A DNA stretch of 50,218 nt, taken from Bacteroidales bacterium. Its GTDB lineage: Bacteria > Bacteroidota > Bacteroidia > Bacteroidales > UBA932. A program made the position numbers and the translations under genes. This document shows, piece after piece, positions 8,541-15,568 of the stretch. Within the stretch, counting starts at the first letter, position 1, and each line of letters starts with the position of its first letter. The notes under the pieces were generated by a model. The model was not told the DNA's origin, did no database searches, and saw nothing but the letters and a program-made list of their open reading frames with translations. The DNA lies in assembly GCA_015060225.1 (NCBI GenBank), contig SUYX01000014.1, forward strand, positions 1-50,218. Direction: 5' to 3'.

Positions 8541-8573
8541 AGGCCGGGTCAAAGTTTTGATCCGGCCTATTTT
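8541..8573 (+). terminator. Terminator after the DHOD-like gene
   Basis: AGGCCGG and CCGGCCT pair, with further ATCAAAA/TTTTGAT-type pairing inside, followed by TATTTT. It lies between convergent genes and probably also serves glyS on the other strand. Confidence 0.75.
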
Positions 8574-8593
8574 CCATATCTGTCGGGAAGAGA

Positions 8594-10135
8594 TTACATC
8601 AACTGTTTGAGCAATGTCCTCATGTTAACCTTCTCGTCAACCCTCCTGTACAGTTCTGCAATTGGAATCCTCTCCTGCTGCATGGTATCGCGGTCGCGCA
8701 AGGTAACACATTTGTCCTCAAGTGACTGGTGGTCAACTGTAATGCACAAAGGTGTACCAATTGCATCCTGGCGGCGGTAACGCTTTCCAATTGAGTCTTT
8801 CTCGTCGTACTGGCAGTTGAAATCCAACTTCAACTCAGCCATAATCTCCCTTGCCAACTCAGGAAGGCCGTCTTTCTTCACCAAAGGAAGAACTGCAAGT
8901 TTCACAGGGGCAAGTGCAGGGTGCAATTTAAGCACTACCCTCTCCTCACCGTTCTCAAGTTTCTCCTCCCTGTATGCTCCCGACAACACTGCAAGTACAG
9001 TTCTGTCTACACCAATTGAGGTCTCAATTACGTAAGGAACATAACTCTCACCCTTCTCAGGATCGAAGTACTGCAATTTCTTGCCTGAATACTCCTGATG
9101 GCGGCCAAGGTCAAAGTCTGTACGGGAGTGGATACCCTCAAGTTCCTTGAATCCGAATGGGAAGTTGAACTCAATATCGGTAGCGGCATTTGCATAGTGG
9201 GCAAGTTTGTCGTGGTCGTGGTAACGGTAATTCTCCTCACCCATTCCAAGAGCAAGATGCCATTTCAGACGGGTCTCCTTCCATTTTGCAAACCATTCCA
9301 ACTCCTGGCCCGGCTGAACGAAGAACTGCATCTCCATCTGCTCAAACTCCCTCATACGGAAAATGAACTGCCTTGCCACAATTTCGTTTCTGAAGGCCTT
9401 ACCAATCTGTGCAATACCGAAAGGAAGTTTCATACGGCCTGTCTTCTGAACATTAAGGTAATTTACAAAAATACCCTGTGCAGTCTCAGGCCTCAGGTAA
9501 ATTGTACCGCTCTCACCAGATACGCTTCCCAACTGGGTGCTGAACATAAGGTTGAACTGCCTTACATCTGTCCAGTTTTTGGTGCCTGAAATAGGACACA
9601 CAATCTCACAGTCAAGGATAAGCTGTTTCAAGGCATCAAGATCATTTGCATTCAATGCTGCAACCATCCTCTCCTTGCACTCCTCAATCTTCTTGGCATT
9701 TCTCAACACATTAGGGTTGGTAGCCCTGAACTGTGCCTCATCAAAAGCCTCACCAAATTTCTTGCGCCCCTTCTCAACATCCTTGTTTATTTTCTCCTCA
9801 AGTTTTGCAATATAATCCTCAAGAAGCACATCTGCACGGTATCTCTTCTTTGAATCCTTATTGTCAATCAGAGGATCGTTGAAAGCACCAACGTGGCCCG
9901 ATGCCTCCCAGATTCTTGGGTGCATGAAGATAGCCGAATCAATACCCACAATATTCTCGTTGAGCCTTACCATAGACTCCCACCAATATTTTTTGATGTT
10001 GTTCTTCAACTCGCTTCCCAACTGTCCGTAATCATAAACCGCTCCCAATCCGTCATAAATTTCACTCGAAGGGAAAATGTACCCGTACTCTTTGGTATGG
10101 GCAATCAAATTTTTAAATAGGTCTTCCTGTGTCAT
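8594..10135 (-). CDS. glyS: Glycine--tRNA ligase (dimeric class II type)
   Basis: A 513-residue class II aminoacyl-tRNA synthetase of the alpha2 type that charges tRNA-Gly. The N-terminal YGYIFPSSEIYDGLGAVYDYG and the LRPETAQGIF segment (about 214-223) are diagnostic. Motif 2 is at about 245-268 (AFRNEIVARQFIFRMREFE) and motif 3 contains ETSIGVDRTVLAVL. The C-terminal anticodon-binding domain begins at about residue 400 (LAPVKLAVLPL). Length is normal for the family. It is the last gene of a leftward series behind folK, with a 10-bp gap. Confidence 0.96.
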   Translation of the reverse strand: MTQEDLFKNLIAHTKEYGYIFPSSEIYDGLGAVYDYGQLGSELKNNIKKYWWESMVRLNENIVGIDSAIFMHPRIWEASGHVGAFNDPLIDNKDSKKRYRADVLLEDYIAKLEEKINKDVEKGRKKFGEAFDEAQFRATNPNVLRNAKKIEECKERMVAALNANDLDALKQLILDCEIVCPISGTKNWTDVRQFNLMFSTQLGSVSGESGTIYLRPETAQGIFVNYLNVQKTGRMKLPFGIAQIGKAFRNEIVARQFIFRMREFEQMEMQFFVQPGQELEWFAKWKETRLKWHLALGMGEENYRYHDHDKLAHYANAATDIEFNFPFGFKELEGIHSRTDFDLGRHQEYSGKKLQYFDPEKGESYVPYVIETSIGVDRTVLAVLSGAYREEKLENGEERVVLKLHPALAPVKLAVLPLVKKDGLPELAREIMAELKLDFNCQYDEKDSIGKRYRRQDAIGTPLCITVDHQSLEDKCVTLRDRDTMQQERIPIAELYRRVDEKVNMRTLLKQLM

Positions 10136-10145
10136 AACTCTATTA

Positions 10146-10670
10146 TTATTTCTTGTTAACTTTTTTCTTCCCGATAGTTTTTGGCGCCATGGCCCCCTTC
10201 ACCTCATCATAAAGCTTACGGGCAAAATCCCTGCTCTCCAGCTGCAGATGCGGTATCACAAGATCCTCCTCATTAACCTCAACAGCCTCCCAAACCCCTC
10301 CGTTCTCTCTTTCAAAGGCCAGAATGTCTATATCAATCACCCTGCTCTCATATATCCTCTCCCCTGCCTCATTGAAGCGCGGTGCAGTACGCACCCTCCC
10401 CAACTCTGTCTCAATTCTCTGGCAAACCTCCAGTACCTGGCGTGACTCCATCTCTGTAAGACAGCAGAAACTCTGGTTGAGGAACTTCTGTGGTGCATCA
10501 AATCCCCAAGGCTCTGTCTCCAGCACCTGCGAGGTATTTACGGCATCCCCCAGCGAAGCCACCTCAAGATAGTCGGGAAGAAGGGCATCAATAAGTTCCA
10601 GGTTGGCAGAATCCAGCATGGCCTGCCTGTCGCCCATATTGCTCCCCAAAAGAAGATATACTCTATTCAT
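10146..10670 (-). CDS. folK: 2-amino-4-hydroxy-6-hydroxymethyldihydropteridine pyrophosphokinase
   Basis: HPPK transfers pyrophosphate from ATP to the pterin in folate synthesis. Clear signatures are the N-terminal LLLGSNMGDR, ETEPWGFDAPQKFLNQ (the substrate-binding loop; family QTxPxG...FLN) and GRVRT...ESRVIDIDILAFE, which supplies the two metal-binding aspartates. At 174 residues it is of normal size, with a basic tail (KTIGKKKVNKK). It lies 9 bp after the SufT-like gene and 10 bp before glyS, so it probably belongs to the same transcript; the grouping is not a pathway cluster. Confidence 0.94.
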   Translation of the reverse strand: MNRVYLLLGSNMGDRQAMLDSANLELIDALLPDYLEVASLGDAVNTSQVLETEPWGFDAPQKFLNQSFCCLTEMESRQVLEVCQRIETELGRVRTAPRFNEAGERIYESRVIDIDILAFERENGGVWEAVEVNEEDLVIPHLQLESRDFARKLYDEVKGAMAPKTIGKKKVNKK

Positions 10671-10679
10671 CTGTACAGT

Positions 10680-11000
10680 TTATAAAAGTCCAAGTTCAAG
10701 CATTGCCTCCTCGCTCATCCGGCTCTTGTCCCACTCCGGCTCAAACACCAGTTTCACAGCCACATCCGTAACCCCCGGCGTATCCTTAACCGCATCATGC
10801 ACATCCTCCACCAGCTGGTCCGCCATTGGGCAGTTTGGAGCGGTAAGGGTCATCTCAATGAACACCTTGTGGTCATCATCTATCTTAAGGTCATAAATAA
10901 GGCCCAAATCATAGATGTTTACAGGAATCTCCGGATCATAAACCATCCTCAGAGCCCTTACAACATCCCTCAAAACACTCTCCTTGCTCTTCATACTCAC
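10680..11000 (-). CDS. MIP18/SufT-like iron-sulfur assembly factor (DUF59)
   Basis: A 106-residue protein of the MIP18/DUF59 family, involved in maturing Fe-S proteins. It has the conserved DPEIPVNIYDLGLIYDLKID near the N-terminus and MTLTAPNCPMADQLVEDV in the middle with the family cysteine. It starts one base after the sufE stop region on the same strand and is evidently part of the suf cluster, which supports a SufT-like role. No separate ATPase domain is present. Confidence 0.88.
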   Translation of the reverse strand: MSMKSKESVLRDVVRALRMVYDPEIPVNIYDLGLIYDLKIDDDHKVFIEMTLTAPNCPMADQLVEDVHDAVKDTPGVTDVAVKLVFEPEWDKSRMSEEAMLELGLL

Positions 11001-11001
11001 T

Positions 11002-11418
11002 CTATTTGTTGTTGTACGCCATAGCGTAGATTTTAATCTGTTTAATCATGGAAACCAATCCGTTTGCCCTGGTAGGTGAAAGATTCTCCTGCAAACCTAT
11101 CTGCCCAATAAACTCAGGCTCATTGGCCAGAATATCTGCCGGAGCCTGCCCGTTGTAAACCCTGATGAGCAGCGAAATGATTCCTTTGGTAATGATTGCA
11201 TCCGAATCTGCCGCAAAATAAAGCTTCCCGTCCTCAATCCTGCAACTGAGCCACACCCTGCTCTGACACCCCCTAATGAGGTTCTCCTCGGTCTTGTCCT
11301 TCTCCTCAATGGCAGGAACCCCTTTTCCCAACTCAATGATATACTCATACTTGTCCATCCAGTCGGTAAAAATTGCAAACTCATCTACAATTTCGTTTTC
11401 AATCTCCTTTATAGTCAT
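11002..11418 (-). CDS. sufE: SufE family sulfur-acceptor protein
   Basis: A 138-residue SufE, which accepts persulfide sulfur from SufS and stimulates its desulfurase activity. The conserved loop LIRGCQSRVWL (about 49-59) contains the sulfur-accepting cysteine, and the tail LSPTRANGLVSMIKQIK is the normal family C-terminus. It lies downstream of sufS on the same strand but is separated from it by about 460 bp of tandem repeats, so expression may be uncoupled or changed by the repeat RNA. The sufT-like gene follows immediately. Confidence 0.94.
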   Translation of the reverse strand: MTIKEIENEIVDEFAIFTDWMDKYEYIIELGKGVPAIEEKDKTEENLIRGCQSRVWLSCRIEDGKLYFAADSDAIITKGIISLLIRVYNGQAPADILANEPEFIGQIGLQENLSPTRANGLVSMIKQIKIYAMAYNNK

Positions 11419-11445
11419 AATTCTTCAAAATTTTATTCCGTTCCG

Positions 11446-11850
11446 GATGTCACAAATTCCCTTGTTTCCATGACATCCCCCCCCTTCCCGACAATCATTT
11501 GTCACAAATTCGGGCCATCCTATGACAAATGCCCCCTCAGCTCTGCCATTTGTCACATTTCCGGGTCATCCCATGACATCTGACCCCTCAGCACTGCCAT
11601 TTGTCACAAATTCGGGCCATCCCATGACATCTGACCCCTCAGCCCGCCATTTGTCACATTTCCGGGCCATCCCATGACAAATACCCCCTCAGCGCCACCG
11701 TTTGTCACAAATTCGGGCCATCCCATGACAAATACCCCTTCTGCGCCGTCATTTGTCACATTTCCGGGCTACCCCATGACATCTGACCCCTCAGCCCGCC
11801 ATTTGTCACAAATTCGGGCCATCCCATGACATCTGACCTTTCGGGATGCC
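11446..11850. repeat. 51-bp tandem repeat array A with inverted TTGTCA/TGACAA pairs
   Basis: Seven good units start at 11497, 11548, 11599, 11649, 11700, 11751 and 11801 (period 51, twice 50), preceded by one degraded unit from 11446. Each begins (a/g)TTTGTCAC and has an 18-nt centre before TGACA(AAT or TCT), then a CCCCTCAGC-type spacer. Where the second half is TGACAAAT the arms are eight-base perfect inverted repeats. The centre alternates strictly between CAAATTCGGGC and CATTTCCGGGC types. The array fills the gap between sufS and sufE. Arrays B and C around the transposase at 27-28 kb share the period and layout but not the spacer sequence. Confidence 0.93.
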
Positions 11851-11879
11851 ACCTTTCGGGATGCCACCCGTCGGGAAGA

Positions 11880-13211
11880 CTACAACAACATCCTCACTGC
11901 CCTCTTCAAACTTTCAATGAAGTATTTTGCCTCCTCCAAAGTGTTGTACGGCAGGAATGATACCCTTACCATGCTGGTTACCCCGAAACGGGTCATCAGC
12001 GGCTCACAGCACATAAGTCCGGTACGCACTGCAACACCCATCTTGTCGAGCAATTGCGCCAGATCTGAAGGGAAACACCCCTGGATATTGAACGAGAAGA
12101 GCGGAATTTTGCTCCCCGGCTCGCCAAATCTTGCTGGTTCGCCTAATTCCCCTGATGCGCCCAATTCAGCCGTCCCGGCCAAACCTGCGTCCAAACCTGC
12201 TGCTGTCCCCTCCACAGGCGGCAATCCGTAAATTGTGCATCCTTCAATCTCCTGCAGGGCACTCCTCAAATATTCCACTATCTCACGCTCCTGCTCCTCA
12301 ATTACCCTTGCAATCTCCCCTTCCATCAAGCTCTGCGCAAACTCCAGCGCCGGAGCCAGCGAAGCCTGGGCAATGAAATTTGGAGTACCTGCCTCAAACT
12401 TGAGCGGCAGCGGTGCATATGTTGTCTTTTCAAAAGTAACTGTATCCACCATATCGCCTCCTCCCATATACGGCGGCATCTGCTCCAACAACTCCTGCTT
12501 GCCATAAAGCACTCCTGAACCTGTAGCGGCATATATCTTGTGCCCCGAGAAAGCATAAAAATCACAATCCAGCTCCTGAACATCCACCTTGCAGTGGACA
12601 ATTCCCTGGGCTCCGTCAACCAGCACCGGTATCCCCTGCGCATGGGCGAGGCCAATAATCTCCCTTATTGGATTCACTATTCCCAACACATTGGAGATAT
12701 GTTCCACAGCAATTATCTTCACCCTGCTGCCCAGCAGACTCCTGAAAGCCTCCATATCCCACATGCCGTTTTCCAGCACCGGAATCACCTTAATTGAGGC
12801 CCCTGCCGCCTGGCAGGCCATCTGCCAAGGGACAATATTTGAATGGTGTGAGTCTCCCGATATTATAATCTCATCCCCCTCTCCCAAAAACTTCCTGCAA
12901 AAACTGCTTGCAACCAAATTTATTGAAGCGGTTGTTCCGCTGGTAAAGATGATGTTCTCCCTGGCCGGTGCATTTATGAATTCCCTTACCTTCTCCCTCG
13001 CCCCCTCATACAGTGCGGTTGCATCATCACTCAATTTATGCATAGCACGGTGCACGTTGGCATTGGCCCCACAATGCATCCTGTCAACCAGGTCAATCAC
13101 ACACTGCGGCTTCTGCGAAGTGGCTCCGTTGTCCAAATATACCAACGGCTTGCCCCATACACTCTGCCCCAATGCCGGAAATTGGCTCCTTATATTCTCT
13201 ATTGAAGTCAT
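11880..13211 (-). CDS. sufS: Cysteine desulfurase SufS with low-complexity insertion
   Basis: A PLP-dependent group II cysteine desulfurase that provides sulfur for Fe-S clusters. The N-terminus SIENIRSQFPALG...LVYLDNGATSQKP, SGHKIYAATGSGVLYG with the PLP lysine, and the C-terminal catalytic loop RTGLMCCEPLM are clear. The loop is odd: most SufS have RxGHHCAxP, while here the two histidines are Leu-Met and a second Cys follows. A Gly/Ala/Glu-rich insert (GLDAGLAGTAELG and similar) of about 35 residues lies before PLFSFNIQG. Upstream in-frame ATGs at 13229 and 13220 exist. I chose 13211 because a TAATTTTG -7 element at 13238-13231 would put transcription start near or inside the longer form, and because homologues start here. 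Confidence 0.92.
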   Translation of the reverse strand: MTSIENIRSQFPALGQSVWGKPLVYLDNGATSQKPQCVIDLVDRMHCGANANVHRAMHKLSDDATALYEGAREKVREFINAPARENIIFTSGTTASINLVASSFCRKFLGEGDEIIISGDSHHSNIVPWQMACQAAGASIKVIPVLENGMWDMEAFRSLLGSRVKIIAVEHISNVLGIVNPIREIIGLAHAQGIPVLVDGAQGIVHCKVDVQELDCDFYAFSGHKIYAATGSGVLYGKQELLEQMPPYMGGGDMVDTVTFEKTTYAPLPLKFEAGTPNFIAQASLAPALEFAQSLMEGEIARVIEEQEREIVEYLRSALQEIEGCTIYGLPPVEGTAAGLDAGLAGTAELGASGELGEPARFGEPGSKIPLFSFNIQGCFPSDLAQLLDKMGVAVRTGLMCCEPLMTRFGVTSMVRVSFLPYNTLEEAKYFIESLKRAVRMLL

Positions 13212-13230
13212 ACTATACATATTAAACATG

Positions 13231-13259
13231 CAAAATTACAAAACTTATCACTATTTTTG
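13231..13259. promoter_or_regulatory. Divergent promoter pair for sufS and ruvA
   Basis: In the short gap between the two genes there is a leftward TAATTTTG (13238-13231) and a rightward TATTTTTG (13252-13259), both exact TAnnTTTG -7 elements. Clear -33 elements are not obvious for either. Confidence 0.6.
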
Positions 13260-13274
13260 TATAAAAATTTAGGT

Positions 13275-13865
13275 ATGCACACTTATATAAAGGGAGAACT
13301 GGTAGAAATTACCCCAACCCAGGCTGTAATAGAGAACAACGGAATTGGCTATGAGTTGCAGATTTCACTGCAGACATTCACCGAGATACAATCACTGCAT
13401 GATGTTATGCTATACATCCATCACCATCTGAGGGAGGATGTTGAGCTCTGGTACGGCTTTGCCACAAAAGAGGAGAGGAACATTTTCCGAATGCTTATAG
13501 AAGTGAACGGTATAGGTCCCAATACAGCCCGCATGATGCTCTCATCTATGAACTGCACAGAAATCCGCAATGCCATCATTACCGGAGATGTGAACAGAAT
13601 AAAGAGCATAAAGGGAATAGGGCTCAAAACTGCCCAGAGGGTTATCATAGACCTCAAGGACAAGATTGCCAAAGGCGGTGAAGACAATTCTGCTGCCATT
13701 TTTGCCCAGGAGACAAAATCTGCAAACATGGAAGAGGCAACAACTGCCCTTGTCCTGTTGGGCTTTGCCAAATCAGCTGCAGAAAAGGCAGTTAAAGGTG
13801 TTTGTAAGGAAAATCCCGACTGTACATTGGAAGAGCTTATAAAATTCTCCCTAAAAAGGCTGTAA
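13275..13865 (+). CDS. ruvA: Holliday junction branch migration protein RuvA
   Basis: RuvA binds four-way DNA junctions as a tetramer and loads the RuvB motor. From the ATG at 13275 the protein is 196 residues: an OB-fold N-terminus (MHTYIKGELVEITPTQAVIE), two helix-hairpin-helix motifs (VNGIGPNTARMML and IKGIGLKTAQRVIIDLKDK) and a C-terminal RuvB-interacting domain (ALVLLGFAKSAAEKAVKGV). A longer frame from a TTG at 13257 would begin inside the -7 element and is not used. ruvB is in the same window at 35.4-36.4 kb but not linked; ruvC is not seen. Confidence 0.95.
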   Translation: MHTYIKGELVEITPTQAVIENNGIGYELQISLQTFTEIQSLHDVMLYIHHHLREDVELWYGFATKEERNIFRMLIEVNGIGPNTARMMLSSMNCTEIRNAIITGDVNRIKSIKGIGLKTAQRVIIDLKDKIAKGGEDNSAAIFAQETKSANMEEATTALVLLGFAKSAAEKAVKGVCKENPDCTLEELIKFSLKRL

Positions 13866-13880
13866 TATCATTTTTTTTAA

Positions 13881-13888
13881 TACATTTG
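13881..13888 (+). promoter_or_regulatory. -7 promoter element for gcvH
   Basis: TACATTTG matches TAnnTTTG exactly, 32 bp before the gcvH start codon; the upstream -33 region is poor. Confidence 0.5.
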
Positions 13889-13920
13889 TGCAAAATCATT
13901 TTTAAAAATTTAAATATACT

Positions 13921-14298
13921 ATGAATACTCCTACAAATCTAAAGTACTCTAAAGACCACGAGTGGGTTAAAGTGGATGGCAATATTGCTACAATAGGTAT
14001 TACTGACTTTGCTCAGAGCCAGCTTGGTGACATCGTTTTCGTTGACATCCAGACAGAGGGCGAGGAGCTTGAGGCAGGTGAGGTTTTTGGTGCAATTGAG
14101 GCTGTTAAAACCGTTGCTGACGGTCTTATGCCTGTTTCAGGTAAAGTTATTGAGGTTAACGCTGAGCTTGAGGGTGCTCCTGAGTCTGTAAACACAGATC
14201 CATACGGCGCAGGCTGGATGATCAAAGTTGAGATGAGCAATCCTGCAGAGTACGATGACCTTCTTGATGCTGCTGCATACGAGGCTGAGTGCAAATAA
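13921..14298 (+). CDS. gcvH: Glycine cleavage system H protein
   Basis: A 125-residue lipoyl-carrier protein that shuttles the aminomethyl group between the P, T and L proteins of the glycine cleavage system. The lipoylated lysine is Lys63 in [12 protein letters not shown], and the hammerhead fold signatures [13 protein letters not shown] and [15 protein letters not shown] are present. It is encoded alone; gcvP and gcvT are not in the window. It has its own -7 element and a hairpin terminator. Codon use looks like that of a highly expressed gene (few rare codons). Confidence 0.96.
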   Translation: MNTPTNLKYSKDHEWVKVDGNIATIGITDFAQSQLGDIVFVDIQTEGEELEAGEVFGAIEAVKTVADGLMPVSGKVIEVNAELEGAPESVNTDPYGAGWMIKVEMSNPAEYDDLLDAAAYEAECK

Positions 14299-14320
14299 TA
14301 ATCACTCCATAAATCATCGG

Positions 14321-14349
14321 GAAGCTGGCATTGTTGCCGGCTTCTTTTG
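14321..14349 (+). terminator. Terminator after gcvH
   Basis: GAAGCTGGCA and TGCCGGCTTC form a 10-bp stem (one G-U) around TTGT, followed by TTTTG. Its T-run doubles as the -33 element of the next promoter. Confidence 0.8.
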
Positions 14350-14376
14350 TCTGGCTCCGTTTGTGTTGTATCTTTG
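14346..14376 (+). promoter_or_regulatory. Promoter for the paralogous secreted-protein pair
   Basis: TTTG at 14346-14349 and TATCTTTG at 14369-14376 are separated by 19 bp, an excellent Bacteroides-type promoter. The start codon is 26 bp further on. Confidence 0.75.
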
Positions 14377-14402
14377 CAATCCATATTAAGAGAAGTTATA
14401 AT

Positions 14403-15557
14403 ATGAAAAACATTACATCCACCCTCTTTTCACTTTTGGCAATCCTTGTATGCATTCCTTTCAGCTCCCGTTCCCAGGAACTGGAGATATCAAGGGACAA
14501 GGATTCTGTTCTATTCCATTCAATTGCACCTGATGACGCACAGGGATATTCCTCTTTCATAAGGATGTACCCCTCTTCAAGGTATCAGGAACAGGCAAAT
14601 GCCATCCTTAAAAAACTGAACACAAGTACAGTTACACCGGAGCAGGCCATGAAAGTTGCCTTGGATGCCGGTTACTCCAAAGGAAGAATATCAGCTGCAA
14701 TCGGGGTAAAGGATCTTGGCAAGGAACATGTTTTCATCATTCTCTCTCCTTCTCCCGATAGTGCATTCCTTACAATTGCACTCCTGAAAGGGGAAGATGA
14801 CGGATCATGGAAAAGGGTAAAGAAACTTGTAGAACCTCTATACATAAATGATTCACAACTGAATACATTTACCATTACCCATCTTGAACCGGTAATTGTG
14901 AACGGAAGGCAGCAGATTCTGTTCAAATATACCAACACCTCTGACTCCATTGATGCAAGGAGCAGGATTCCAAATGTCAATTGCGAGCTTGTATTCAATT
15001 TGTACTCCATACGGAACAATAACATCTACAACATGATGTACAGCGGAAAAGTTGAGAATGGCACGCTTTATGGAAAGTCATTGGATGCAATGTTGGGCGA
15101 TATCTCCTTGGCTACAGAACAGCAGAGGTTCCTCACAGAGATAATATCCAATACCAGGAATCTTGAGCCGTATGATGCTGCCCGCTTCAGGAATCAGGAG
15201 GTAATACAATGGTGGTACGACTACAACCCTGAGGTAAAAGGGGATATAAATTTTGTACTTTTGCCCAAAAGTGCAAAGTTTATAGAGATGTTTGATGCCG
15301 CAGGGCAAAAAGTAAGGGCACAGCTCTTCTCTGCTGCAATATTTGACAACAGCCACAACAATACAGTGATAGTGGTATTGAACAGATCTACAAAGAAGTA
15401 CTCCATTGCATACTGCCAGACAGTTCCCAATGGAACCTCAGGTTTAAAATTGTCGGGAATATCCCTGCATGAGGGGAACACCATAATCCTGAATTTTGAA
15501 AATAACGGAGAGATAACCAAACGCAAACTTAATCTGGCAACCAAGAAACTATACTAA
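14403..15557 (+). CDS. Secreted protein of unknown function, first of a tandem paralogous pair
   Basis: A 384-residue exported protein. I chose the ATG at 14403 because it starts a normal signal peptide (MKNITSTLFSLLAILVCIPF...) just downstream of a strong promoter; an upstream in-frame ATG at 14331 lies in the terminator hairpin. After the signal there is a TPR-like half repeat (GYSSFIRMYPSSRYQEQANAIL), then a segment shared with the next gene (EQAMKVALDAGYSKGRISAA... and RSRIPNVNCELVFNLYS). No known family is recognised. The gene is followed 11 bp later by its paralogue, so they are one transcript. Confidence 0.8.
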   Translation: MKNITSTLFSLLAILVCIPFSSRSQELEISRDKDSVLFHSIAPDDAQGYSSFIRMYPSSRYQEQANAILKKLNTSTVTPEQAMKVALDAGYSKGRISAAIGVKDLGKEHVFIILSPSPDSAFLTIALLKGEDDGSWKRVKKLVEPLYINDSQLNTFTITHLEPVIVNGRQQILFKYTNTSDSIDARSRIPNVNCELVFNLYSIRNNNIYNMMYSGKVENGTLYGKSLDAMLGDISLATEQQRFLTEIISNTRNLEPYDAARFRNQEVIQWWYDYNPEVKGDINFVLLPKSAKFIEMFDAAGQKVRAQLFSAAIFDNSHNNTVIVVLNRSTKKYSIAYCQTVPNGTSGLKLSGISLHEGNTIILNFENNGEITKRKLNLATKKLY

Positions 15558-15568
15558 TATCAGACTAT

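Noticed and set aside
11446-11850. CRISPR array in the suf gap
   Set aside because: The whole 51-bp unit is conserved, including the parts that would be spacers, each repeat holds an internal inverted pair, and there are no cas genes.
11430-11880. Missing suf gene (sufBCD) decayed into the gap
   Set aside because: Nothing in either strand resembles SufB, SufC or SufD; the gap is entirely repeat units.
13257-13274. TTG start for ruvA, six codons longer
   Set aside because: It would begin inside the TATTTTTG -7 element; the ATG at 13275 gives the family-typical N-terminus.
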